Shown here one piece after another: positions 1 to 11,489 of a DNA stretch of 64,000 bases. This DNA is from Margaritifera margaritifera (Eukaryota > Mollusca > Bivalvia > Unionida > Margaritiferidae). The stretch lies in contig JAQPZY010001688.1 of the NCBI GenBank assembly GCA_029931535.1, positions 9,556,001-9,620,000 of the forward strand, written 5' to 3'. The notes beneath the pieces were generated by a model that was not told where the DNA came from, did no database searches, and was given only the letters and a program-made list of their open reading frames with translations. The position numbers and the translations under genes were made by a program. Within the stretch, counting starts at the first letter, position 1; each line of letters begins with the position of its first letter.

Positions 1-428
1 TATGTGTTTTTTTTTCCCCTCACTCGTGGATGTATTTTTGTTGAATGCGTCAATGTGAATTCCTAACGTTTCAATTCAATGTCCAACGTTTTTTTTACGA
101 AGGCAAAATCAAGTCTTGAGAAAAATTCCAAGATAGTTTGACACTTAATTATAAATTGGTATAAAATATACACGCCCTTTGGCTGTGTTGCACGCACAGA
201 CTGAGTTAGAGCTATCACTAAGTCTCTTTTTGTTTATCCATGCTGTTGTATAATTCAGTTCTTAATATGTGTTTTTTTTTCCCCTCACTCGTGGATGTAT
301 TTTTGTTGAATGCGTCAATGTGAATTCCTAACGTTTCAATTCAATGTCCAACGTTTTTTTTACGAAGGCAAAATCAAGTCTTGAGAAAAATTCCAAGATA
401 GTTTGACACTTAATTATAAATTGGTATG
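1..428. repeat. Tandem 265-bp repeat, one full and one partial copy
   Basis: Positions 1-162 recur at 266-427 with no difference that I can see by eye, including the same T-tract length. The unit is therefore 265 bp, and the second copy breaks off near 428. Because the first copy begins exactly at the window edge, the array may continue to the left. No coding potential is apparent. Confidence 0.9.
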
Positions 429-534
429 ATTTTTTAAAACTAATATCAATAAAAGAATTAGACAACTAAAATCAATGATTATGAACAAGAGTTATTAAAA
501 AAAGTCTTAAGGTCGTAAGGGTCTTCTAATAATT

Positions 535-622
535 TTTGACAAAAAGAGAATATTTGTTTGACAAAAAGAGGATATTTGTTTGACAAAAAGAGGATATTTG
601 TTTGACAAAAAGAGGATATTTG
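535..622. repeat. 22-bp minisatellite, four units
   Basis: The unit TTTGACAAAAAGAGGATATT plus TG is repeated four times head to tail. The first copy carries a GAATATT variant. Confidence 0.9.
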
Positions 623-853
623 TGCTTTGTGATATGTAATCGGATCATGAAGTGATTTTGGTAATTTTGAGACATAATGACAATGTTAATAACCTTTTAC
701 TAGATAACTGGATTATTTTCAATTCGGTGAATACGATCACCATTTTTTTGATAGCCGCTAACTTGCTGGTAATCACGAGCACTGTTAATTATATAAATTA
801 CATAGATTTTACATAGAAATGAATCACCAAATGCAGGATAATACTTTTTTTTA

Positions 854-920
854 CCCCCTCCCCCCCCCCCAAAAAAAAAAAAAAAAAAAACAAGCAAAGA
901 AACAAAAAAAAAAAAAAAAA
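854..920. repeat. Poly-C/poly-A low-complexity tract
   Basis: A C-rich run passes directly into two A runs interrupted by CAAGCAAAGAAAC. The antisense open frame here is only homopolymer translation. Confidence 0.85.
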
Positions 921-1257
921 CCACAACAACATTGGGGACATTTGCTTTGTACAAAGTTAAATAAAGAAAAGTTTCAATGCGTTTGAACCAAATCTCATTC
1001 TCTAGAAAGTGCTTGAAAGGTTTTATTTTTGTTTTTCTTAGTTCCATAAAATGATGGTTAGATGCATTTCTCTAGAAATGAATCACCCAATACAGGATAA
1101 AATATATAATTTGACAAAATTTCAAGACATGCACTTTGTACAATAATGTAAGAGAAAAAAATATTTAAATGATTTTGAGCTCAACTGGAGGGCTTTTTGT
1201 TTCAATTTCCAGATTGTGTCATTACGATTTTCATATTTCAGCTTTACATGTATATGT

Positions 1258-1260
<3 letters not shown>

Positions 1261-1291
<31 letters not shown>
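1261..1291. repeat. (CA)n microsatellite
   Basis: About 15 CA units, preceded by a short TATGTGTA bridge. The open frames on both strands across it are simple-repeat translation. Confidence 0.95.
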
Positions 1292-1293
<2 letters not shown>

Positions 1294-1454
1294 CCAGAGA
1301 TAATAATAAAATATTTGGAGGAATTTGAAATTTTTTGGATATTGGTGGAACATATTACACATACAAAAGCCTCTAAAAACACTTCCATAATAAAAAAAGT
1401 AAAACAAATGACATTTTGTGTTGAAAGGTTATATAAATAAATATTTTTTGTATA

Positions 1455-1625
1455 AATACCTTGTAAATAGACCAAATAGGGAAAATATAAATAAGAATTT
1501 TTAACAGAAATATTAATCATCTGTCATATCTATTGAAATTATAAGTAAACGTTATGGTAGCTCGCGAGTGTGCGGCTAATTAAATGGTTCGTTCTTTTTA
1601 TGGAGTGATGACTGGTATAGTGGCA
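1455..1625 (+). repeat. Dispersed repeat, copy 1 (pairs with 63718-63898)
   Basis: This segment matches 63718-63898 in the same orientation along its length. Shared landmarks are ACAGAAA(T/C)ATTAATC, GTAAACG(T/G)TATGGTAGCT and ATGGAGTGATG(A/G)CTGGTA. The copies have diverged by substitutions and small indels. No coding potential or terminal repeat was identified, so the element class is unknown. Confidence 0.75.
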
Positions 1626-1737
1626 CGTCATGTTACCGCGGAATGCCTATTACCGCGGTATTTAAATATTTTTGTTCAGTGATGTCACTATGCGTAACAT
1701 CTGAATAACCTGTATGTAAACATAATGTCTGGAAGTT

Positions 1738-3656
1738 CACATAGCCGTGAATATTAAAAATTGGAAGAATATCACTGCTGCTTGAGTGCTTAGATTCAAT
1801 ATTACCTTCACTAACCGATGTTATTAATACTTCTCTCTCATCTGAGGAATTTTCATCATTTTTCAAAACTGCCATTGTAAAGCCTCTGTTGAAGAAACCA
1901 ACGCTTGACCCTAACGATTTAATAAACTACCGCCCTGTTTCTAACCTCCCATTCATGTCAAAAATCTTAAAAAAAGTTGTTCTGTCATAACTTTTATCTA
2001 ATCGGAATGTAAATAGACTTTTCAGCAATTTACAGTCCGCATATCGCCATCGTCACAGGACCGAAACTGTCCATTTGAAAGTAGTTAAGTACCTTCTATC
2101 TGCTTTGGATAGTGGAAAGATTACAGTCCCCACCCTCCTTGACGTGTCTGCAGCATTTGACACAATATGCCATGATATTATTTAACCGTCTCCAGCATGT
2201 ATTTGGCATACGTGATACAGTCTTACTATGGTTCGAGTCATACTTAGTCGACAGGACACAAACTGTGTCCGTAAATGGAAAACATTCCAGCCCAGTTGAT
2301 CTATGTTTTGGTGTTCCATAGGAGTCTGTTCTTGGACCCGTTCTCTTCATTCCATACACTCAGCCCCTCTCAAGTGCCATAGGTCATCATCAGGTGTCTC
2401 ACCAATTGTACGCTGATGACACCCAAATATACAGATCTAGCAACCCAACTGAAGTTAATGCTACCATCCAAGCGTAGAGAGGTGAAGTCATGGTTGACAT
2501 GTAACAAGCTGCAGATGAAAGATGATAAAACTGAAGCCATTCTGGTCACCACATAAAGACTTTCTCATTCCTATCCTTTACCTCAAACATTAAGTATCAG
2601 CGACACCAACATTAAATTCACACAATCAGTACGAAACCTAGGTGTTACTTTCGACAGTATCTCTCATTACACCAACGTGTCATGAACATATGCAAGGCTG
2701 CATAACTGGAACTGAGACGTATCAGCTCCATTCGCAATTTTCTTTCAGTTGATGCCACAAACACACTTGTGTGTTCCTTAGTACTCTCTAGACTGGACAA
2801 TTGTAATTCACTTTTATCTGGTTCGTCTCAGTATCTCCTACAGAAACTTCAAAAAGTTAAAAGTACAGCTGCTCGGATCATTCTTAGAGTCAAAAGAACC
2901 GAGCACTCCTCCCCCCAGCTATGTACCCTCCACTGGTTACCTGTTCGCTCCAGAATCAAACACAAACTCCGTTCTCTATGCTACATTTCGGACCTCACCC
3001 ACGTGTAACACCCCTTCTAGATACTTACACTACTCTTCTGACACTCTTATTCTCATTATTCCCACTATAAAGTGGCGGCGCGAGGGTTCGAGGTACCCAT
3101 GGGAATGTTCTTTAGTGCCCCCCCCCCCTACCGAGGCGCCCAGGGGCAATGCTCTTTAGTGGAGTCCCTACTTTGCACAGTGAACAGTTTTTATTTCACT
3201 TGCCAACCTCCAAACCTCCACCCCACCCTGCTCAATCTACGCCCCGGTTACAGCTAATAAAAAAAGCTCCTGATGCCCCCTCGCCCGGCGCCTTAAGACA
3301 ATTGCCCCACCCCCCCGTCGCGCCGCCACTGCCACTATCAAAATCGAAGTCCTATGGACAACGTTCTTTTGCGTACCAGGGCCCAGTTACCTGGAACGAA
3401 TTGCCTGTTGAACTTAGACACAATTACACAGTGATCTCATTCAAGAGTGCTCTTAAAACATCACCTATTTCGACTGCAGGAAAATGACTTAAAACTTTGC
3501 AATGTTTAATTGGCCTAATTATTGTCAGCGTGTTTTTGTTTGTAATTTCATGGTGTTTGTTTTTTTTTAATCGTGTCTATATACATGTGTTTATGTGTTA
3601 ACTAATATTGTAAAGCGCTTAGAGCTTCTAAAGATTAGGCACTGTACTAAGTCCCC

Positions 3657-3686
<30 letters not shown>
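1738..3686 (+). mobile_element. Decayed CR1/L2-like LINE fragment (reverse transcriptase and 3' end)
   Basis: Broken reading frames give a recognisable non-LTR reverse transcriptase. In order they show SLTDVINTSLSS, then NYRPVSNLP near 1925, then AAFDT near 2150, then LYADDTQIY at 2406-2432 with the catalytic YADD at 2409-2420. Next come RLDNCNSLL near 2790 and, at the C terminus, GPVTWNELP near 3380-3410. Frameshifts and stops (near 1989, 2184 and 2321) make it non-functional, and the 5' part is missing. The 3' UTR ends in a short (TTA)n tail at about 3657-3686, preceded by GTAAAGCGCTTAGAG, a typical L2/CR1-style terminus. A hAT-like MITE at 3070-3331 interrupts the C-terminal part. The clade call is from remembered motifs; a Repbase search would settle it. 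Confidence 0.85.
3070..3331. mobile_element. hAT-like MITE nested in the LINE
   Basis: The ends form inverted repeats: AAGTGGCGGCGCGA at the left, and the right end read in reverse complement gives CAGTGGCGGCGCGA. They are flanked by a probable 8-bp target duplication, CCACTATA at 3062-3069 and CCACTATC at 3332-3339 (7 of 8 bases). An 8-bp duplication and CAGTGGCGG-type ends fit non-autonomous hAT elements. The interior resembles the copy at 9350-9659. The element is C-rich and codes for nothing credible, and LINE sequence resumes on its right side. Confidence 0.85.
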
Positions 3687-3691
<5 letters not shown>

Positions 3692-3699
3692 TATTCAGA

Positions 3700-4630
3700 G
3701 TAAACAAAATCGTAGATTGTCTTTACATGTACAAATTTAAGTAAGTGATCCAATCCCATTCATACCATATCTAGTTCCAATCCCTTTTTTTTGGTACTTT
3801 CCAATCATAAAATCGAGCCGAGCACAAAGTCTACAAATCGCCTGCTTCACAATTTAAATAATACAAGCAGAATTGGGGACATGACTAACGCTCTTCGATA
3901 AAAATTGTTTTCTAACTTGTGGGGGGCCCATTAAGAATGTATTGTGAAACTCCTCAGTTTTGTTTTAGTGTGGGTTCTCAGTAGTATAAAGGCAAGTTAA
4001 TGGACACTGTCATCCCTTCATATTCATAAAAGGTGTTTTCTAGACATGGGGCATACAATTAAAGTTTAGGGGGGTTGGGGTTAACTATAAATATACCATG
4101 TAATATAAGATAAGAATACCATAAATCATAATTATTTAATGAATTTACTACAAATTTATGAATTTAATGTTGAAATTTTGTTGTTAAATATCTTGCTTTT
4201 ACATAATATTTCCTGACATTTTTTAACAAAAGAAAAATGGTATTTTGATACAGTACTACCGACGGTCACTGTATTTCTCAATTGTCGCGGTAATATGACG
4301 TTCTTTTTAGAGTGCCTTCCTTTAGAGATCACCTCGGAATATTCAGCACTCTGCGTCCGGCAAAGCTTAACTAAAAATAGTTTCGTCACAAATAATACAA
4401 ACAGCTGTTGTTGTTTCTGGATAGTTTCGTATAAAATGCAAAGAAATTAAAGGAAACAACATGACTGGAAAAATAGTTCCACCTCAAGATAAACTGAAAA
4501 AGGCACTTTTCTTGACAATAAACTATTCGATTCAGATAAATTCAATAAAACTTCTGTGGAATAAAAGACGATGAAATATCATTGATATAGAAGTTCATTA
4601 CATAACACAAACCAAGAAACCAACAAAGCA
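3700..4630. other. No recognised feature
   Basis: AT-rich sequence without a convincing gene. The antisense open frame at 4156-4389 has no recognisable motif. Confidence 0.6.
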
Positions 4631-4632
4631 AC

Positions 4633-4795
4633 GTATCTACCTACCTACCTACCGACCTACCTACCTACCTACCTACCTACCTAGCAACGTATCTACCTAC
4701 CTACCGACCTACCTACCTACCTACCTACCTACCTATCTACCTACCTACCTACCTACCGACCTACATACCTACCTACCTACATACATACATACAAA
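4633..4795. repeat. (CTAC)n microsatellite with internal duplication
   Basis: CTAC units with scattered CGAC and ATAC variants. A segment beginning GCAACGTATCTACC occurs twice (about 4627 and 4683), so the array itself contains a duplication of about 56 bp. Confidence 0.9.
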
Positions 4796-5164
4796 CAATC
4801 TTCTAAAACAGTAGCGACGTCATATACATAGAGGAATATCATAAAATGGGGGAGTGTCACGGATAAAAAGTTTTATATTACAGAAAAAAAGGCAGCACTG
4901 TCTTCTCAGAAAATAATCCGTTTGATGCATGGTCATTCAAGAAAACTTGATTAAATGACTTTTATTACTTCATATTAAGTACATTATACAGTGCTGTGTC
5001 TTTCATAAATTAAGTCCGTGAAGATCAGCTGTGAGGCTTCAAGGAACTGACCTTTATACGTTGGAGACTCATTTATAGTGAATTACAGAATACATGAATA
5101 AAAGTAGTAATGGGACCTGTTCCACAGCTTGGAGGCGGTGGGGTGGGATGGGGTGGGGGTGGGC

Positions 5165-5300
5165 GGTTAGGTGGACCACTATCTATATTGACGCCAGCTG
5201 GGGAGGAGGGGTTGGTTAGGTGGACCACTATCTATATTGACGCCAACTGGGGAGGAGGGGTTGGTTAGGTGGACCACTATCTATATTGGCGCCAGCATGA
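5165..5300. repeat. 49-bp minisatellite, about 2.7 units
   Basis: GGTGGACCACTATCTATATT starts at 5170, 5219 and 5268. Between copies lies a G-rich GCTGGGGAGGAGGGGTTGG segment. The flank at 5130-5165 is also G-rich. Confidence 0.9.
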
Positions 5301-7400
5301 ATCTGTCTAAAATCCAGTTTTAAGTCTGATGACCAGTATTAAGGAAGGTTATATTTTTCAGCCAAAGTTCTGGATAGAAACCTTTCCTGTCTCTAGTACA
5401 TGGTAAAACCTTATGTTTCTGGTACTGAGTACAACTTTATGTCTCTGGTACGGGGTATAAACCTGAAAAATCAACGATAAATTTCAGGGAAATTCTGTCT
5501 GCACACAAGAATATGAGGGATTATATGGCATATAATAAGCATCAGTATAAAAATGAATTTGATTTGATATTTTGTGTATCTCCAGACGTCACGCTGTCCA
5601 ACTAGGGGTAATTAATCCCTTAATGAGATTAAAATGTCTATGGAACGGAGTAGCGGTTAAGGACGTCAGCAGAAATGTTTTTCTGAATAAGTGTCCCCCC
5701 CCCCCCATCTTTCTCCCTTCAAGTGAACCTATATCTTTACATATAGAATAGAGATACTTTCCATGCAGAAGTAACACTGTAGCTTATTGCTGTACTTCAT
5801 CATAGGCAAAAATCATTTCACATTGCTCGAATATTCGGATGCGATCAGCAGTATTATATGGTTTGCAGACACAATATCCTTGCTTACAAATTGGAAATAG
5901 CATTGTAGGCGACGTTAATAATTCTGATGAGTTTGGTCTTAACATATGGGGTTAGGATATGTGATTGTGCCCTCGTTATCTGACACGGACGAGTTCATTG
6001 TGATGTAGTAGGGGGAATTCGTTATTCTGAAATAAATTGACGGTCTGTCGTAATGGATCTGGCAAATTGTTGGTTATGTCTCTTTGTAAGCTTATCGAAG
6101 GTACAACGAAAATCCTTGATTTCAAGTGGGAATGACCTACTGTGATTACCTGGATGTGAAATGAAGGCATTTCTATTTGTAGTGGCTGTAAGTTAAGTTT
6201 GTATATCATGTGTCAGTACGGAAGTAAACACATGAAAAACACTTGTTAAGTCCAGGACAATATGTATACGACTGCTTAGGGATTCAAATAACATACTTAA
6301 TGTGGCCTCACAATTACTATTAGAAGAGATAAAAGTACATTGATAAGTCATATTGACACACGATGGCACAGTTTCGACTCACACGGGGAAACACAGTTAA
6401 TGCTGATAATGCCGCGATATACCCGACAAAGGTTTTATAAAGTATTATTTCATCACGGAAGTGAAGGGGTCGTGTAAATAGTTCTCCAACAACATTCTGC
6501 TGCGAAATATTGGAGTGGGAAAAATAACTCCTGAGTGATTTCTGGGTTGTATTGATAAATGGGCTACCTGAATCAACGAAGACGTGTGTGTGTAAAAGAC
6601 AGATTGATGAAACAGTAAGTTTGTTTTTAATTTTTTTTATCGACCATATAGCAATCTAACCAGTCTTAATTGCTACGATCAAAAAAGTGTTTGGGTCAAT
6701 GAAATCAAAACTTTAGCATTCAGGGCTAACCATTTTTTTACATTTAAAAAATAAAAAATATTTAATTTAGATTTTATTTTTGGGGGGCGGAGGGGGCGGC
6801 GCGGCGGAAGTGGTGGTGGGCCTTACTTGGAGTCCGAGAACTTCTTTGTTCTTAATTTGAGGTAGGATTTTTTTTTACCTGATGATATGGGTCAGGTGGA
6901 TAAATAGGGAAATCAGATCTGAGCAATTATTATTGTTGCTGCTGTTGTTATTGGTGCTGTTTTACGCGTTGAAGGATTCGTGAACTTTTCTTATTGAAAT
7001 CTTCCCCCCCCCCCCCGACCAAAAGGTTGGTTCTTAATGAGGGTTCACGTTTTTTGAGAGAGCAGTTAAATAGATTTTTAATAGCTACTTAATTAATGGA
7101 CTATCTAATTTTATGGCTGGCTGTGCCCTATCAGAAAGTGTTTGACATTTTTCGTCTTTATCATATCTTGATGGGCGTAAGGGGGCTATGAATGTGGGAA
7201 CCTTGCATATGAACACCGCACCTGCTCGTATACAGTTACCCCGCCCACCTCCTTCCCCACCAACAACTAACACCACAGGCCAAGATCTGCCGGCGCATTA
7301 TGTGATACGATGTTCTCGGTTGTATGTGGGTTGTGTCGGGGTATATACGGTATATTTGCAACTCTGTATTCGTAAAAGGATACCTTGTGAATTACCGGAG
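5300..7400. other. No recognised gene; low-complexity C/G tracts
   Basis: About 2.1 kb with no supported gene. It contains C tracts near 5695 and 7005 and a G-rich patch near 6781-6820. Open frames here are short and lack recognisable motifs. Confidence 0.55.
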
Positions 7401-7404
7401 TATT

Positions 7405-7660
7405 TAACTTGTTTTGAAATATTTATATTTATACCTAACTAAATGTCCAAGCTGTCTAAACGTTTGAAATATTTATATTTATACTAACTAAATGTCCAAG
7501 CTGTCTAAACGTTTGAAATATTTATATTTATACCTAACTAAATGTCCAAGCTGTCTAAACGTTTGAAATATTTATATTTATACCTAACTAAATGTCCAAG
7601 CTGTCTAAACGTTTGAAATATTTATATTTATAAATAACTAAATGTCCAAGGTGTCTAAAA
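7405..7660. repeat. 50-bp minisatellite, five units
   Basis: The unit runs AACTAAATGTCCAAGCTGTC followed by TAAACGTTTGAAATATTTAT and ATTTATACCT. Five near-identical units are present. The last degenerates into GGTGTCTAAAATC. Confidence 0.95.
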
Positions 7661-8907
7661 TCACTAAAACAATTATAGGTTGATGTGCATTTTCATGCGC
7701 TACTCATTGTTTTTTTAATATATCCCCGAACAAGGGTCATTATGGGAAAAAAACTGTCAGTAATTGTCCATAAAATAATAACTGAATAAGTATTTACAAA
7801 CTCATCAAATTTGCACAGGTTGAAGATCATAGACTCCTCTTATCATAAACACAAAGAAAAAGCTAAGTTGGTGATCAATATATTTCAGGATGACAAATTA
7901 TTGAGATCACATCAAATTTCCGCAACAGAAAGTCCGAGCAGCCAATTTACGACATGTCGTAAATCGCTAATGAGTTCCCTGTTTTGTATTCTTTTCGTTT
8001 ACAATGGTGTTTTTAAAGGACAGTTACTGTGATTATTAAGATTGTATAATCTCATTATATTATAGGGGATAGAAGCCACAACCATGTCATTTTATGTACA
8101 ATCTCTCCCAGAGTTGATCGCGCTACGATATATCTAAGTAACAAGTGACGTCATATCGATAAAGTCATAATATAATTACACGTCATTTCGAGCTGCGCGG
8201 TAACCGATTTTATTAAAGCGGACAGCATTTAAAGGGTTGTGGTGGGTGTAGTCCGAAGTTAATTGTAAGTGCAAGTGGTATCTATGTCGATCTGCCTTTC
8301 TATACATTACTAACAAAAATATTGGCACACACACTAGAGATTTTGTGACACTATCTGTTGGCTACTGTGTTTCATTCTCAAGGGAAAGGTATGATTGTTA
8401 TATCCACGCTATGAAATTTACTCAGGATTTTGATCGTTATCCTAACTCCTCCTGAACCCTGAACCGTTGGGTCGAATTACACAAAATTTGGGAATTTACT
8501 TGCATGTCGATATATTCATATAGTAACAGTTTGCAGGAGGGATATTTTTTCAGTCCCCACCCCCCTCCCAGTACAAGGTACAGTTGCACTGACATTGCCA
8601 AATAGTTTTCGCTTTCGGCTAAAACTTGGTAAAAACAGTTCAAGGGGAAGACACATAATATTTCTAAAATATTCACGGTTACGATCCTTAAATAAATCAG
8701 TGAGTGTGGAGAAGGAGGGTGGGATAGAGGCAGCACGTGAAAGCGCTGAGACTTGCGATGGGAAGCCGTAGAAGTTGCTTTTTTTAAGTGTACAAAAATG
8801 CCATAATTTTTTTATATAACCTATTCATTCAAAAGAAGTTCATGAAAGAGGACTGTATTTCTAAGGCGTCACACTCCAGAGGGGATATTCTGGAACTTAC
8901 AATTTTT

Positions 8908-8938
<31 letters not shown>

Positions 8939-9345
8939 GGGGGGGGATTCATCCCCCCATTTGATAGATAAGATAGAAATTTCTGAATGTAAGAGGGATT
9001 TAATGAAGAAATAAATGTAGGGCTTGAAAATATGATGCGGGAAGATCGCGCATTCTGTTATTGTTTCAGCGCGATTTTGTACAAGATGCGCGTTCTAGAC
9101 TGGACCCTGCTGCAGCCTTCAACTTTGCAACACAAAAAAAAAAAAAAAAAATCAAATAACCTTACTGTATTACGCAGTGTAGACTGGTTCTCAGACAATA
9201 ATGACGACAATATGAAATATGCCCCAGTGATTCGAGAGTGTTTGGTTAAGAACGTCCTGGACACCCCTCTGCCACTAATTCAAAATATTCTATTATGCCA
9301 ACTTGTATGACCAATAGTGTGGGTAACCCGAGTCATGCGTCGTTG
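7660..9345. other. No recognised gene
   Basis: About 1.7 kb without a supported gene. A consensus CRE octamer, TGACGTCA, occurs near 8147 but has no associated transcript signal I can recognise. A T tract and a G tract lie at about 8910-8946, and an A tract near 9134. Confidence 0.55.
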
Positions 9346-9349
9346 CTGA

Positions 9350-9659
9350 CAATGGCGGCCCGAGGGTTCGAACTTCGAGGCGCACGTGGGGCAATGTTCT
9401 TCAGTGGCGCCCAAACCGAGGTGCCCGGAGACAATGTTCCTTAGTGGCCCCCCTACTTTGCCACAAAGAACAGTTTTTATGTCAGGTGCCAACCTCCCTC
9501 CACCCTCAATATAAGTTTTGTGAATAATTGCCCCCGTTACACAAAGGTGAGGTGAAATACTATGAAAGAAAAACTCCCGACCTCGCCCCCCCCCTTCGCC
9601 TGAGGCCCAGGGACAATTGCCCCCCCCCCTCCCCCGACTCCCCCTTTGCGCCGCCACTG
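9350..9659. mobile_element. hAT-like MITE, copy 2
   Basis: The left end CAATGGCGGCCCGAG and the right end, reverse complement CAGTGGCGGCGCAAAG, form imperfect terminal inverted repeats. They are flanked by GTTGCTGA at 9342-9349 and GTTGCTTA at 9660-9667, an 8-bp duplication with one mismatch. Interior segments such as GAGGGTTCGA and CCCCTACTTTG are shared with 3070-3331, so the two are the same family. The antisense open frame at 9280-9657 is a by-product of the C-rich interior. Confidence 0.87.
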
Positions 9660-9756
9660 GTTGCTTACCTATGTTGGAAAGGGTATTTTCGTTATATCTG
9701 AATGGTTGACAAGAGATTTTATTTTCAAAGGGTTGTAAAGTTTGAATACCAGGTAA

Positions 9757-10266
9757 CAGAATACTAGTATATGTTGTACTTAAAGGTATTTTTTATCCTT
9801 TATGGTGATGATACTATTATTATTGAAGATAACGAACAAGATCTCCAGAAAACTTTGAATGAATTCTATATATACTGTAGAGAATGGAGTTTAAATGTCG
9901 ATGTTGAAAACTCAAAAAAATGTTTATTTGGTTCAAGACAATCTAACCTATTCTCTTTTGTATATGGTAACACATCATTGGTAATATTTTATCAGTAGTG
10001 ATATTTATGGTTGGTTGTTAAAAACAACGACTTTTTCAGGAAAAAAGAGAATTACAACTCAAGCGTTGTTTGTCCGATACAAAAGAAATTTGCCTTTACC
10101 ATTGGATTTATGATTGAAACTTTTTGATAAATGTGCTTTGCTGATATTGTTATATGAATGCGAGATCGGTGTAGTGAAAACACCGTTATTGAACATCTAC
10201 ACACCGATTTCTTCCGAAAGTTTTATTTGTTAAGAAAAGGTTCCCCACTATATATGTTATATGCAG
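9757..10266 (+). mobile_element. Non-LTR retrotransposon reverse-transcriptase fragment
   Basis: The translation begins in the RT palm: LYGDDTIIIEDNEQDLQ has YGDD at 9801-9812, where many LINEs have YADD or FADD. It continues with FYIYCREWSLNVDVENSKK and LFGSRQSNLFSFVYGN. After a stop and a frame change it gives KKRITTQALFVRY, LPLPLDL, then HTDFFRKFYLLRKG and SPLYMLYAV. This order matches the palm-to-thumb part of a LINE ORF2. At least two frame breaks make it dead. Homology stops abruptly at about 10266 against a tRNA-like sequence in opposite orientation. Confidence 0.8.
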
Positions 10267-10330
10267 TATCGAACCCGCGACCTTTGTCTTGCGAGTCCGA
10301 CACTCTACCAATTGAACTACCGCCGCTGTC
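10267..10330 (-). repeat. tRNA-like sequence (SINE head or tRNA pseudogene)
   Basis: On the minus strand there is an A-box-like TAGTTCAATTGGTAGAGTG and a B-box-like GGTTCGATAC, with spacing like a tRNA. The anticodon arm is malformed (imperfect stem, extra base), and the 3' half of the acceptor stem that would pair with GCGGCGG is absent. It therefore cannot fold as a functional tRNA. It abuts the 3' end of the LINE fragment. Confidence 0.65.
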
Positions 10331-10334
10331 CCTG

Positions 10335-10915
10335 ACTTTTGAGGTAAAACATTTAGGATTTTTCATGTAATAATGCGATCATATGAAAGTACCTCAGTGG
10401 GGGAACTTTGTAGCAATACTAGTATTAAGTGTCCGAAGATAATCAGTTGAAGTTTCTTGTATGTACCTTATCAGAATATGTCACATTCGGTTTGGGTGAA
10501 GCCCTTGTATTTCTATTACATTTGCATGGAAGTACTCACATTTTCCACATATTTCTAACAATAGACTGAATCATTATTAGTAACAAATGTTTTAATATGA
10601 CAATTTAAGTTAATTGAGGATTGTTTTGGTCGGTTAGCTATTACTTCATTACCTAATTCCTAATATTCATTATATTTCTGACACAGTTGTTCTTTATGTA
10701 CCAACCTTCAACACCAATAACACGGAATCCGTTTGCTGTGATTACATACAGTCCATGTATGTCCAGCCTCTGCACAGTACAAACAATAGTCTCTCTGAGC
10801 GGATTTCAGAATGCATGCATGCTTGTTGATATGTTTTAAGAAGAATACAGTCCCCTTTTGACTTAAGTGAATCCAGTCGCTGTGGAATAACTCGTAAATT
10901 TGATTGCATCCACTG
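10335..10915. other. No recognised feature
   Basis: AT-rich sequence with no supported gene or repeat. The antisense open frame at 10708-10944 lacks recognisable motifs. Confidence 0.5.
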
Positions 10916-10917
10916 TA

Positions 10918-11465
10918 TATTAAAAATATAGCATATTGTGGCACATCATGGTGGTTATATTCTTTACACTGTATGCTAAAAATATAGCATATTGTGATAC
11001 ATCATGGAGGTTATATTCCTTACACTGTATGTTAAAAATATGGCATACTGTAGTACATCATGGAGGTTATATTTTTACACTGTATGTTAAAAAGATGGCA
11101 TACTGTAGTACATCATGGAGGTTATATTTTTACACTGTATGTTAAAAAGATGGCATACTGTAGTACATCATGGAGGTTATATTTTTACACTGTATGTTAA
11201 AAATATGGCATACTGTAGTACATCATGGAGGTTATATTTTTACACTGTATGTTAAAAAGATGGCATACTGTAGTACATCATGGAGGTTATATTTTTACAC
11301 TGTATGTTAAAAATATGGCATACTGTAGTATATCATAGAGGTTTTATTCCTTACACTGTATGTTAAAAATATAACATATTGTGCTACATCATGGAGGTTA
11401 TATTTTTACACTGTATCTTAAAATATAGTATAATGTGGTACATCATAGAGGTTATATTCTTTACA
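10918..11465. repeat. Minisatellite of 55-57 bp, about ten units
   Basis: ACATCATGGAGGTTATAT recurs at steps of 57, 56 and then 55 bp, with intervening CACTGTATGTTAAAAA(T/G)ATG. Units at both edges are more diverged than the central ones, as expected if recent expansion was central. Confidence 0.95.
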
Positions 11466-11489
11466 TAGATCTACAAGAACAGTATTAGC

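Noticed and set aside
1633..1875. Minus-strand 80-codon frame
   Set aside because: Much of it is antisense to the 5' part of the LINE reverse transcriptase.
10267..10330. Functional tRNA gene
   Set aside because: A- and B-box-like words are present but the acceptor stem cannot close and the anticodon arm is malformed.
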